Positions 9,350-18,113 of a DNA stretch of 64,000 bases are shown here, one piece after another. Source of the DNA: Penaeicola halotolerans. GTDB lineage: Bacteria; Bacteroidota; Bacteroidia; Cytophagales; Cyclobacteriaceae. Numbering within the stretch: position 1 is the stretch's first letter; every line of letters starts with the position of its first letter. The translations under genes and the position numbers were made by a program. The stretch covers positions 1 through 64,000 of the forward strand of contig NZ_JAEAGO010000001.1 in NCBI RefSeq assembly GCF_016464625.1. The letters are read 5' to 3'. Below the pieces are notes generated by a model that saw only the letters and a list, made by a program, of their open reading frames with translations, was not told the DNA's origin and ran no database searches.

Positions 9350-10117
9350 ATGAGAAAAATCGCCCTTGTCACTGGCGCTACTTCTGGAATAGGTTATGCA
9401 ACAGCGCTTACTTTATCCCAAAACGGTTATGATATCATCGCATGTGGGAGAAGAGCAGAGCGACTTGATCAACTAGCAAAGGCTATCGATGAGTCAGCTG
9501 ATATTCTTCCTTTGGTCTTTGATGTGAGTGATAGAGAGGCAGTCTTCAAGAGTATCGAAGGCCTACCAGATCGATGGAGGCCAATAGATGTGCTAGTCAA
9601 TAATGCGGGTAATGCTCATGGACTTTCTCCTATACAAGACGGCTCTGTAGATGACTGGGAGCAGATGATAGATATCAATGTAAAGGGCTTGCTCTATGTC
9701 TCCAAAGCGGTGATTCCTCAAATGGTAAATCGCAGATCAGGCCATATCATCAATATCGGTTCGATAGCTGGTAAGGAGGTCTATCCCAATGGGAATGTTT
9801 ACTGTGCCTCGAAGCATGCAGTAGATGCTATCAATAAGGGCATGAAACAGGATCTTAATCCATGTGGCGTCAAGGTAACAGCCATCAATCCAGGTCTAGT
9901 AGAAACGGAATTTTCTGAAGTGAGATTCAAAGGTGATAAAGATCGTGCAAAGACGGTTTACCAAGGTTATCAGGCACTTCAAGCTACAGATATTGCTGAA
10001 ACGATACTATTTGTGGTGACTCGACCTGCTCATGTAAATCTACTAGACATCACAATCTTCCCTACAGCCCAAGGAAGTGCTACTATGGTTGAAAAAAATC
10101 TAAAGTCTGGTAATTGA
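9350..10117 (+). CDS. SDR-family NAD(P)-dependent oxidoreductase (YdfG-like)
   Basis: Classical short-chain dehydrogenase of 255 residues. It shows TGATSGIG (8-15), NNAG (84-87), a serine in NIGSIAG near 137 and the catalytic YCASK (Tyr151, Lys155). Sequence character resembles 3-hydroxy-acid dehydrogenase / malonic-semialdehyde reductase YdfG, but the substrate cannot be fixed from sequence. It starts 3 bases after the porT-like gene. Its last 18 bases overlap the convergent hydrolase gene. Confidence 0.9.
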   Translation: MRKIALVTGATSGIGYATALTLSQNGYDIIACGRRAERLDQLAKAIDESADILPLVFDVSDREAVFKSIEGLPDRWRPIDVLVNNAGNAHGLSPIQDGSVDDWEQMIDINVKGLLYVSKAVIPQMVNRRSGHIINIGSIAGKEVYPNGNVYCASKHAVDAINKGMKQDLNPCGVKVTAINPGLVETEFSEVRFKGDKDRAKTVYQGYQALQATDIAETILFVVTRPAHVNLLDITIFPTAQGSATMVEKNLKSGN

Positions 10118-10732
10118 TAGCATCGTTTCTTCATGAAGCTCATGTCCGCCATCAAAAGTGTGTATGCTTGGTTTGATGCCAATCTTAGAAAGTAAGGTTA
10201 GTTGATCATCAAATATTGATTGCTTGAAAAACTCATCTTGCTTGCCGTATACCAAGTGCGTATTGTCAGAAGAAAGCTTTTGATTTTCATCCCATTTCAT
10301 ATCAGGAGGAAATACTCCACCCCACAAGACTAGTTTGGAAAGGTCAAACTTTGTAGTGAGTGCCCAGCGTGCAGCTGTAGCAGCACCTTGTGAGAAACCA
10401 AGTAATGAAATAGGCTTATTTGAAGTCATTTCTTTATTTGCTATACTGTCTAGAAAGTTTAGATAGTTAGTAATTGCTATTTCACGATCATTGCTAGTCA
10501 TCCAATGCGCTCCGACCCTTCCTGAGTAGCCTTCTAAGTAGTACTTATTTAAACCTTCAGGGGCAATGATATAATGTCCAGCATCCGCTAAGCTCTTAAA
10601 TTTTCGAATGAAAAATTCTGCAAGCTGTCCATGGCCATGACAAACCACCCAAATAGATTTGGCCGTTTGAGCTTCTCCCAGGGTATAATATCTTCCAGTA
10701 AATTGAAAATTAATATGTTTGGCAGTACTCAC
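10100..10732 (-). CDS. Alpha/beta hydrolase, phospholipase/carboxylesterase type
   Basis: Cytoplasmic serine hydrolase of 210 residues with no signal peptide. The nucleophile elbow GFSQGAA puts Ser at 114. An Asp in YGKQDEF and a His in DGGHELHEE complete the expected triad. It begins with a 4-base overlap on the cytidine deaminase gene. The physiological ester is unknown. Confidence 0.85.
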   Translation of the reverse strand: MSTAKHINFQFTGRYYTLGEAQTAKSIWVVCHGHGQLAEFFIRKFKSLADAGHYIIAPEGLNKYYLEGYSGRVGAHWMTSNDREIAITNYLNFLDSIANKEMTSNKPISLLGFSQGAATAARWALTTKFDLSKLVLWGGVFPPDMKWDENQKLSSDNTHLVYGKQDEFFKQSIFDDQLTLLSKIGIKPSIHTFDGGHELHEETMLSITRL

Positions 10733-11214
10733 TTGAGATCGTTATCCGAAAACTTAAATGGGAGTAAATTATCAATGTTTGCAGACACATAGACTCTGCC
10801 TTCTGGTGCTTCCATGAGGATTCTGATAGGACTAGATTGTTTAGTCTCATATTCAGAGATCGCTTGTCTACACATGCCGCATGGCGTCACTGGAACAGTT
10901 TCTGGAGCATCTTGCTTTCGCGCTACCACTGCTATAGCGGAGACTACGGCTTTTGAATCATTTGCAAAGGCATAAGCAAGAGCCACTCTTTCTGCGCATA
11001 TACCTACTGGATACGAAGCATTTTCTTGATTATTAGCTTTGACGATACGGCCGTCTTTTAGACGAAGTGCGGCTCCCACCTTAAATTGGGAGTAAGGTGC
11101 ATGGGCATTATTAGCCGCTACTTTAGCTTCTCTGATGAGTTCTTGGTCAGCTAGGGTTAATTCAGCATATTGATACTCCTCAAGGGATATGATTTTTTCT
11201 ACTTTTCTACTCAT
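10729..11214 (-). CDS. cdd: Cytidine deaminase
   Basis: Pyrimidine salvage enzyme converting cytidine or deoxycytidine to uridine or deoxyuridine. The 161-residue protein contains the zinc-binding and catalytic CAER (Cys73, Glu75) and PCGMCRQ (Cys112, Cys115) motifs plus HAPYSQFKVGAAL. Length is slightly above the tetrameric form because of an N-terminal extension of about 20 residues. It forms a two-gene unit with the downstream hydrolase. Confidence 0.94.
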   Translation of the reverse strand: MSRKVEKIISLEEYQYAELTLADQELIREAKVAANNAHAPYSQFKVGAALRLKDGRIVKANNQENASYPVGICAERVALAYAFANDSKAVVSAIAVVARKQDAPETVPVTPCGMCRQAISEYETKQSSPIRILMEAPEGRVYVSANIDNLLPFKFSDNDLK

Positions 11215-11329
11215 GTTGATTGTCTAAAAGGACAGTAGTAACTCGCCCTACTAAAATAGGGTTTGAAATATGGTGAAAAAATTTGAATCTCTGTGAATCA
11301 TTTTCATATTTAATCCAAATTGAAATGAC

Positions 11330-12658
11330 ATGAAGCAAGTTTTAATATTGGGTGCTGGGAAGTCTTCAAGTGATCTAATCGCTTATTTGTTGGATTATGC
11401 TAAAAATAAGTCGGTTAAGTTGATCATAGCAGATGCTGATCTGGCAGTTGCTCAACGACATGTAGGGATACATCCCATGGCAGAAGCTAGACGATTAGAC
11501 GCAGGTGATGATTCGGCTAGGAAGGCTCTCATTCAAGAGGTAGATATAGTGATCTCTATGCTTCCAGCATTCATGCACATTACCGTAGCAAAGGATTGTT
11601 TAGCTCTTAGAAAGCACTTGCTGACGGCTTCCTACATCTCAGAAGAGATGAGAGCACTTGACCCTCCTGTAAAGGCCGCTGATTTACTTTTTCTCAATGA
11701 ATGTGGACTGGATCCTGGACTAGATCATATGTCTGCTATGCGTGTCATCAAAGCTTATCAAGACAAAGGATTCGAGACTGTTTCATTTAAGTCATATTGT
11801 GGGGGACTTTTAGCACCAAGCGCTGAGAGGGACAACCCATGGCAGTATAAGTTTACTTGGAATCCACGCAATGTCGTTTTAGCAGGACAAGGGGTTTCGA
11901 AGTATTTAGAAGAGGGAGACTTTAAGTACATTCCTTATCATCAGCTTTTTAGTAGGGTAGATAAGCTTTCTGTGGGAGGAGTGGAATATGATGGCTACGC
12001 GAATAGAGACTCACTTAGCTATAGAGAGGTGTATGGATTAAAAAAGCTCAGAACTATCCTTAGAGGAACTTTGAGGAGAGTAGGTTTTTGTCAAGCTTGG
12101 GATGTCTTTGTGCAGTTAGGGATGACTGATGACACCTATTCTTTGGCATGGACAGGAGATTTGACGAAAAGAAAATTTCTAAATGCGTTTTTACCCTTTG
12201 ATCCGAACGATTCGGTAGAATCTAAGCTAAGTAGGTTGATTCCTCAGAGTCAAGATGCTGCTATTTTTCAAAAACTAGCTTGGCTTGGGCTATTTGATCA
12301 TGAAGTCATCACGCCAAGTAAAAAGACCCCAGCGGCTATTTTGCAGCATATCTTGGAGGAAAAGTGGAAGCTAAATGCCGCAGATCAAGATATGACGGTG
12401 ATGCAGCACCTTTTTGAATTTGAAAATAAGCAATCAACTATCAAAGTCAGTTCAAGTATGGTCTGTATAGGAGAGAATGCTCAGCATACTGCCATGTCAA
12501 AGACCGTGGGGCTTCCACTAGCGATCGCTTGTAAACTTTTGTTAGAAAATCGACTTAGCCTAAGAGGAGTACAGCTTCCTATCTATGAAGAAGTCTATGA
12601 TCCTATTTTAGATGAGTTAGAAACTTTAGGGATAAATTTTAAAGAAGTAGAATTCTAA
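11330..12658 (+). CDS. Saccharopine dehydrogenase-like oxidoreductase
   Basis: The 442-residue protein starts with a Rossmann strand and LGAGKSSSDLI nucleotide loop. It continues with the NECGLDPGLDHM segment typical of the saccharopine reductase / saccharopine dehydrogenase C-terminal family. In Bacteroidota such proteins are assigned to lysine metabolism (saccharopine to glutamate plus aminoadipate semialdehyde, or the reverse). No partner gene of that pathway is nearby, so the substrate is unproven. The stop overlaps trmN6 by 4 bases, convergently. Confidence 0.85.
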   Translation: MKQVLILGAGKSSSDLIAYLLDYAKNKSVKLIIADADLAVAQRHVGIHPMAEARRLDAGDDSARKALIQEVDIVISMLPAFMHITVAKDCLALRKHLLTASYISEEMRALDPPVKAADLLFLNECGLDPGLDHMSAMRVIKAYQDKGFETVSFKSYCGGLLAPSAERDNPWQYKFTWNPRNVVLAGQGVSKYLEEGDFKYIPYHQLFSRVDKLSVGGVEYDGYANRDSLSYREVYGLKKLRTILRGTLRRVGFCQAWDVFVQLGMTDDTYSLAWTGDLTKRKFLNAFLPFDPNDSVESKLSRLIPQSQDAAIFQKLAWLGLFDHEVITPSKKTPAAILQHILEEKWKLNAADQDMTVMQHLFEFENKQSTIKVSSSMVCIGENAQHTAMSKTVGLPLAIACKLLLENRLSLRGVQLPIYEEVYDPILDELETLGINFKEVEF

Positions 12659-13368
12659 AAGATGATCAGATAGTCTTTCAATAGACTGATGTAATCATTT
12701 GTAAAATTGTTCGATTCGTCCTTGATAAAAAGTGTTTGCTCTATTGTTGAGTTGATCGGTTTTTTGACAAAATGACAAATACTTCTTACGTTTCCTTTTT
12801 TTTGATTTTCAGCTAACAAGACTTCTTTTTGTATATACCATGAGAAAAAGCTCATCATTTTCGAGAGCTGAGTCATCTGTACCTTTGGCAGGATGATCCA
12901 AACGCTAGTATCTGCATGACTAAATCTTTCGATACCATTTACTAGGTCTTCAAATCTGAGTTCTAATAAATGCATCGCTTTGTTCTTATGAGCATCATGG
13001 GATAAAGGATGATTTTCGAAGTAAGGCGGATTGCAGATGATCAGGTCAAAGTTAGTCTGAGATTGATAAGTCTGAAGTTTTTCTCTGTGGATGAAAAGTC
13101 TATCAGACCATGGAGACTCACTAAAGTTAGCCTGAGCTTCTTCGAATGAAGCTCGATCAGGCTCTATGGCCGTGATCTGAGAAGCAGGATGGCGCTGAGC
13201 GAGCATCAAGGCTAAGACTCCTGTGCCAGTTCCAATGTCTAGTATATTTCTTGGATTTTCCCCTTCAGCAAGAGCTCCCAGAACTACAGCATCAGTACTG
13301 ATGCGCATAGCAGACTGCGCCTGTCGAACACTAAATTGTTTGAATCTAAAAACATGCTCTTTTGCCAT
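12655..13368 (-). CDS. trmN6: tRNA1(Val) (adenine(37)-N6)-methyltransferase TrmN6-like
   Basis: SAM-dependent N6-adenine methyltransferase of 237 residues. Evidence is the DIGTGTGVLALMLAQR SAM-binding segment (44-59) and the catalytic NPPYF motif (113-117). The N-terminal VRQAQSAMRISTDAVVLGA block is characteristic of YfiC. It lies 2 bases downstream of rnhA on the same strand, so the pair is probably co-transcribed. Confidence 0.88.
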   Translation of the reverse strand: MAKEHVFRFKQFSVRQAQSAMRISTDAVVLGALAEGENPRNILDIGTGTGVLALMLAQRHPASQITAIEPDRASFEEAQANFSESPWSDRLFIHREKLQTYQSQTNFDLIICNPPYFENHPLSHDAHKNKAMHLLELRFEDLVNGIERFSHADTSVWIILPKVQMTQLSKMMSFFSWYIQKEVLLAENQKKGNVRSICHFVKKPINSTIEQTLFIKDESNNFTNDYISLLKDYLIIF

Positions 13369-13370
13369 GA

Positions 13371-13823
13371 TTAGACACTTTCTTCATAGCCATGATCAGC
13401 GGGGAGATTTGGACGCTCAGCAGCTGCTACAGCTAGCTGATCACATCGCTCATTTTCTGGATTTCCAGCATGCCCTTTGACCCAGTAAAATTTCACTTTG
13501 TGTGCTCGATATACAGGGATAAATCTTCTCCAAAGGTCTTCGTTTTTTTTGCCTTTAAAGCCAGTTTTAAGCCAATTCCATAGCCAGCCTTTTTCTACAG
13601 CATCCACCACATATTTGCTATCAGAGTAGATCATGACTTCAGATGGACTGACTTTGAGCGCTTCAAGCCCTACGATCACGGCTAAGAGTTCCATTCGGTT
13701 ATTGGTAGTTAGCCTAAAGCCTTCAGAGAGTTCCTTTCGAAGATCTTTAAACTTGAGTACTACACCATATCCTCCAGGTCCTGGATTGCCTTTGGCAGCG
13801 CCATCTGTGTACATTACGATCAT
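13371..13823 (-). CDS. rnhA: Ribonuclease HI
   Basis: Degrades RNA in RNA-DNA hybrids. The 150-residue protein retains the four acidic catalytic residues Asp7 (YTDGAAKGNPGPGG), Glu45 (NNRMEL), Asp68 (YSDSKYV) and Asp128 (NERCDQLA), plus the His-containing WVKGHAGN flap. It has the standard E. coli-like length, including the basic WLWNWLKTGFKGKK handle. Confidence 0.96.
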   Translation of the reverse strand: MIVMYTDGAAKGNPGPGGYGVVLKFKDLRKELSEGFRLTTNNRMELLAVIVGLEALKVSPSEVMIYSDSKYVVDAVEKGWLWNWLKTGFKGKKNEDLWRRFIPVYRAHKVKFYWVKGHAGNPENERCDQLAVAAAERPNLPADHGYEESV

Positions 13824-13888
13824 AAGGTAAATTTAATAGAAAGCGACCAATTAAAGAATTTAGCTTCAAAAACCGATCAGTGGAATCA

Positions 13889-14458
13889 TTAGCCAAAAAG
13901 ATTGCTTTTGAATAGCTTGATGGCGATTGATAAAAGGATGATTCCGAAAATTCTTCTCAATACATCTACACCAGTTTTACCAAGCTTGCGCTCAAGCCAG
14001 TTAGTGCTTTTCAGTACTACAAATACGATGATCAAATTGATCACGATTCCCAGAAGAATATTGGCTTGACTATACTCTGCCTTCAGAGAAAGAATAGTGG
14101 TCAATGTACCCGCTCCAGCAATTAGTGGAAATGCTAAAGGGACTATAGAGGCACTATTAGTAGCATCTGGATCTGGCTTGAATATCTCAATACCTAAAAT
14201 CATCTCAGCTCCAAGAGCAAAAATGATCAGCGCTCCAGCGATGGCAAAATCTTCTACTCCTATGCCAAAAAGGCTCAAGATCGATTTTCCAAAAAGTAAA
14301 AATAAAATCATCAGTAGACCTGCAGCTATCGTAGCCTTTCCTGACTGGATGTGTCCAGCTTTTTTTCTCAGGTTGATGATGATCGGGATAGAACCCAAAA
14401 TATCAATGACTGAAAATAGGATGAGTGTGACGGATAGAGTGTCTTTGATATTGAACAT
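13889..14458 (-). CDS. MarC-family integral membrane protein
   Basis: Polytopic inner-membrane protein of 189 residues with about six hydrophobic segments. It has the family pattern VIDILGSIPIII near the start and GALIIFALGAEMILG in the middle. The family's function is unresolved (NAAT / MarC transporters), so a transport role is only suggested. It stands alone between rnhA and the aminotransferase-aroQ pair. Confidence 0.88.
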   Translation of the reverse strand: MFNIKDTLSVTLILFSVIDILGSIPIIINLRKKAGHIQSGKATIAAGLLMILFLLFGKSILSLFGIGVEDFAIAGALIIFALGAEMILGIEIFKPDPDATNSASIVPLAFPLIAGAGTLTTILSLKAEYSQANILLGIVINLIIVFVVLKSTNWLERKLGKTGVDVLRRIFGIILLSIAIKLFKSNLFG

Positions 14459-14516
14459 GTTGTTTGCTTGGCTTAATTTTCCGCAAAGGTAGCAAATATT
14501 ATTTGGCTAACTGAAG

Positions 14517-15587
14517 TCAGCTAAGGTGTTCATCAAGAAATAACTTTAGCCTATCAAATCCTTCATCTGGTACAGCGGGGAAGTTGGCTATGCGAAATGT
14601 AGAGGCCTTCAAATCACCATATCCGCTACCAAGCGCAAGTTTATGCTCACTAGCTTGAGACTTGAGTTTTAGGATGATATTGGGATCTGCTACTATCGGA
14701 AATACTGTATGACTTTGGAGATTTTTATCCTTGATCAGATGATGTATTTCTGTCTTTTTCGTCAGGTATTGGTTGAAGTCTAAATATCTTTTATGTATGC
14801 GGTCATGTGTTTGGCGGATAGGAGCCATGTTTGCAGCTACTTTTCCCAAGAGGAAGATTCCTAGAACATTGGGTGTATAGTTTGTTTGAAAATTTTCCAT
14901 CTGCTGCATGATGCTTAGAAGGCTATTGTAGTGTTTCTTTTCACCGATAGCCAATGCACGATCTTTAGCTCTTGGGGAGCAGATCATCACACCTAGTCCT
15001 GCGGGAAGACCAAAGCATTTTTGCACTGAGCCATACCAAACATCTGCTAAAGAAAAATCCATGATTACACCACCTAAACTTGAGGTAGTATCTACAGCTA
15101 TCAGTAGTTCGGGAAATTTTTCTTTGATATGCTTTATAGTCTGCATATCTACTTGTGTACCATTTGAGGTTTCGTTATGCGTCAGAGCAATCAGCTCTGT
15201 ATGCTTAGATATTTTGAGCTGATCTACTGCGATGCGCTCATTCATGTCAAATGGATGTGCGATGCTTTCTGGATGGATATTTCTGGCATAGCCGTACCAT
15301 TTTTCCCCAAAAGCACCAGAAAACAAGTGAATAGAGCTACGTCTAACTAGCGACTGGGAGATGATCTCCCAGCATTCAGTAGCGGATGAAGTGAAGTAAA
15401 CACCATAGTTGGCGGGAATTTCCAATTTCTCTTTTAGATCAGCAATCGTTTTTTCACACATGGACATAAACTCCGAGCTTCTATGATTAGCACTCAGAAG
15501 TCCTAGGTCATAGGCCTCTTGTACCCAAATGGGAACTTCAGCATAGACTTGTGATGGCCCTGGATAAAATGAGATACGCTGCTTCAT
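14517..15587 (-). CDS. Class V aminotransferase, phosphoserine aminotransferase-like
   Basis: PLP enzyme of 356 residues. The Schiff-base lysine is Lys190 in GSVQKCFGLPAGLG, and the pyridine-binding Asp166 is in AVDTTSSLGG. The N-terminal FYPGPSQV block resembles SerC. It may make phosphoserine from phosphohydroxypyruvate, but alanine-glyoxylate-type members look similar and no serA or serB is nearby. It starts 3 bases after the aroQ stop, so the two genes are co-transcribed. Confidence 0.8.
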   Translation of the reverse strand: MKQRISFYPGPSQVYAEVPIWVQEAYDLGLLSANHRSSEFMSMCEKTIADLKEKLEIPANYGVYFTSSATECWEIISQSLVRRSSIHLFSGAFGEKWYGYARNIHPESIAHPFDMNERIAVDQLKISKHTELIALTHNETSNGTQVDMQTIKHIKEKFPELLIAVDTTSSLGGVIMDFSLADVWYGSVQKCFGLPAGLGVMICSPRAKDRALAIGEKKHYNSLLSIMQQMENFQTNYTPNVLGIFLLGKVAANMAPIRQTHDRIHKRYLDFNQYLTKKTEIHHLIKDKNLQSHTVFPIVADPNIILKLKSQASEHKLALGSGYGDLKASTFRIANFPAVPDEGFDRLKLFLDEHLS

Positions 15588-15590
15588 GAC

Positions 15591-16013
15591 TTACGCCTTT
15601 TCGATAAAATATTGAATTCCTAGATCATAGCCCAAAAGTCCCAAGCCAGTGATACTGCCTATACAGTGCTGCGCGATGATGCTTTTGTGTCTGTACTCTT
15701 CTCTTGCATATACATTGGAGATGTGAACTTCAAGCACGGGTGTTTTGATCCCTGCTATGGCATCTGATAGTGCTACAGAAGTGTGTGTGTAGCCACCCGC
15801 ATTGAAGAGAATGCCATCATAGTCAAATCCTACCTCATGAAGTTTATTAATAAGTTCCCCTTCTAGATTACTCTGGAAGTAAGCCAAGGAGATGATTTCA
15901 TACTTTGCTTGCAGTTTTTTAAAGAAAGTGTCAAAACTCTCAGATCCGTAGATCTCAGGTTCTCTTTTACCCAGCAAGTTGAGATTCGGTCCGTTTAAGA
16001 TTAATAATTTCAT
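15591..16013 (-). CDS. aroQ: 3-dehydroquinate dehydratase, type II
   Basis: Shikimate pathway enzyme. The 140-residue protein is standard for the dodecameric type II class, with NGPNLNLLGKREPEIYG at the start (active-site Arg and Tyr lid), FNAGGYTHTSVAL and VEVHISN. It is the first gene of a two-gene unit with the aminotransferase. It is divergent from xerD with a 37-base gap. Confidence 0.95.
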   Translation of the reverse strand: MKLLILNGPNLNLLGKREPEIYGSESFDTFFKKLQAKYEIISLAYFQSNLEGELINKLHEVGFDYDGILFNAGGYTHTSVALSDAIAGIKTPVLEVHISNVYAREEYRHKSIIAQHCIGSITGLGLLGYDLGIQYFIEKA

Positions 16014-16050
16014 TTGGCGATGGATATTTTAATTTAGCTAAATTTCGAAC

Positions 16051-16953
16051 ATGCAAGCCTGGGAAACACAGATCAAGCACTTTAAAAACTACCTAAAGCT
16101 AGAACGAGGATTGGCTCAAAACTCTATCGATAGCTATTTGCACGATATCGTAAAGCTAAAACAGTTTATAGACATCTCCAATGGACCAGAGGATCCTACG
16201 GAGATAAAAGCCGCTCAAATCAAAAGTTTTTTGCAATACATAGGAGAGTTAGGGATGAGTTCCTACTCACAAGCGAGGATTTTGTCTGGCGTAAAGGCTT
16301 TTTATAAATACTTGTTTTTTGAAAATCGCATCACAAAAGATCCAACTGCAATGGTGGAGGCGCCTAAGATTGGTCGTAAGCTTCCAGATACACTTAATTT
16401 TGATGAGATCAATTCCCTACTAGAAGCGATCGACCTATCTACACCTGATGGCGCGAGGAATAGGGCTATGTTGGAGATTCTCTACAGTTCTGGTTTGCGG
16501 GTGACGGAGCTAGTGAGTCTAAAAATGGCCAATCTATACTTTGATGCAGGCTTTCTCAAGATCATAGGGAAAGGAGACAAGGAGCGACTCGTGCCGATCG
16601 GTAGAGATGCGATGAAGTACACCAAGATATATCTAGAGCAGATCAGAGTGCACTATCCTATCAAAAAGGGCAGTGAACCTTATGTATTTCTCAATAGGAG
16701 AGGCTCTCAGCTAAGTCGGGTGACAGTTTTCACCGTGATCAAAGATTTGGCTTTAAAGGTGGGTATCAAAAAAAGTATCAGCCCGCATACCTTTAGGCAT
16801 TCTTTCGCGACTCATCTGATCGAAGGTGGTGCGGATTTGAGGGCTGTACAAGAAATGCTTGGTCATGAGAGCATTACTACTACAGAGATTTATACGCATT
16901 TGGATAGAGATTATTTACGCCAAGTATTACTTGATTTTCATCCCAGAAAATAG
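16051..16953 (+). CDS. xerD: Site-specific tyrosine recombinase XerD-like
   Basis: Tyrosine recombinase of 300 residues with an N-terminal SAM-like core-binding domain (about 1-100) and a C-terminal catalytic domain. All catalytic residues are visible: Arg150, Lys174, His246, Arg249, His272 and Tyr281. Length, a lone housekeeping context and proximity to ftsK (about 1.1 kb downstream) support chromosome-dimer resolution at dif rather than an integrase of a mobile element. Confidence 0.92.
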   Translation: MQAWETQIKHFKNYLKLERGLAQNSIDSYLHDIVKLKQFIDISNGPEDPTEIKAAQIKSFLQYIGELGMSSYSQARILSGVKAFYKYLFFENRITKDPTAMVEAPKIGRKLPDTLNFDEINSLLEAIDLSTPDGARNRAMLEILYSSGLRVTELVSLKMANLYFDAGFLKIIGKGDKERLVPIGRDAMKYTKIYLEQIRVHYPIKKGSEPYVFLNRRGSQLSRVTVFTVIKDLALKVGIKKSISPHTFRHSFATHLIEGGADLRAVQEMLGHESITTTEIYTHLDRDYLRQVLLDFHPRK

Positions 16954-16992
16954 CCGAGGATTATGTATTTTAGCGCAATAAATCCTTAAGCT

Positions 16993-18045
16993 GTGTACCA
17001 ATCCATCATCAAGCCACTTCTTTTCAGACTTCAGCCTGAGCAAGCACATCATTTGACTTTTCGTTTGGTAAAGTTTTTTTTCAATCTCCCAGGAGCGAAA
17101 AGAATCCTAAAGTCAAAATATCAATTTGCGGATCCGCTGCTTGAAAAAGAGGTTTTTGGTATCAAATTTCCTAACCCTGTAGGTTTAGCCGCGGGATTCG
17201 ATAAAGATGCTGTACTGATCGATGAGATGTCTCAGCTTGGTTTTGGTTTCATTGAGATTGGGACGCTGACACCTCAGCCACAAATAGGAAATCCTCAGCC
17301 TAGATTATTTAGATTGCCAGAGGATCAGGCGTTGATTAATAGAATGGGGTTTAACAATGGAGGAGTGGCTGAAGCAGTTGAAAGATTGAAAAAGCGCCAA
17401 TCAAAAGTAATTATTGGAGGTAATATTGGGAAAAATAAAGTAACACCAAATGAGGAAGCAGTGGCTGATTATGAGCATTGCTTTGATGCACTGTATCCTT
17501 ATGTGGACTATTTTGTAGTCAATGTCAGCTCTCCTAATACACCTAATCTTAGAGAACTTCAGGATAAAGAACCGCTTAAAGCACTTTTGATGGCGGTACA
17601 GACTAGGAATTCGTCAAAACCCGCTCAAAAGCCAGTTTTGCTTAAAATAGCACCTGATTTGACCAATGAACAACTAGATGATATTATAGAAATCATTCAG
17701 GAAACAAAAATAGCGGGAGTCATCGCTACTAATACCACCATAGCTAGAGATCAACTGAGCATATCAACAGATAAAATCGAAAAAATCGGTGCAGGAGGTC
17801 TAAGTGGCAAAGTATTGGCTAAGAGAAGCACTGATGTGATCCAGTATTTAAGTCACAAGTCAGGTGGAAGCTTTCCGATTATTGGTGTAGGAGGTATATT
17901 CACCGCTGCCGATGCGATAGAGAAGTTGGAAGCAGGAGCTAGTCTAGTGCAGGTTTATACTGGATTTATTTATCAAGGTCCAAGTATCGTGAGTGATATC
18001 AATAGAGGTTTGCTTTCATACATCAAGCAAAAACAGATCAATTAG
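16993..18045 (+). CDS. pyrD: Dihydroorotate dehydrogenase (quinone), class 2
   Basis: Membrane-associated FMN enzyme of pyrimidine synthesis that passes electrons to the quinone pool. The 350-residue length and N-terminal hydrophobic helix (about 6-35) mark class 2. [32 protein letters not shown] and the [11 protein letters not shown] phosphate loop are present. The chosen start is GTG at 16993, which gives the usual [11 protein letters not shown] beginning; no suitable ATG is close. Confidence 0.95.
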   Translation: MYQSIIKPLLFRLQPEQAHHLTFRLVKFFFNLPGAKRILKSKYQFADPLLEKEVFGIKFPNPVGLAAGFDKDAVLIDEMSQLGFGFIEIGTLTPQPQIGNPQPRLFRLPEDQALINRMGFNNGGVAEAVERLKKRQSKVIIGGNIGKNKVTPNEEAVADYEHCFDALYPYVDYFVVNVSSPNTPNLRELQDKEPLKALLMAVQTRNSSKPAQKPVLLKIAPDLTNEQLDDIIEIIQETKIAGVIATNTTIARDQLSISTDKIEKIGAGGLSGKVLAKRSTDVIQYLSHKSGGSFPIIGVGGIFTAADAIEKLEAGASLVQVYTGFIYQGPSIVSDINRGLLSYIKQKQIN

Positions 18046-18113
18046 GTCTTTTTCGTTTAAGCTTCGGACTTTAGACGATTCTTCATATCTTCAAATGATT
18101 TTTGAGAAAAAGC

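Noticed and set aside
16051-16953. XerD-like gene as a phage or island integrase
   Set aside because: Standard XerD length and residues, housekeeping neighbours on both sides and no attachment repeats.
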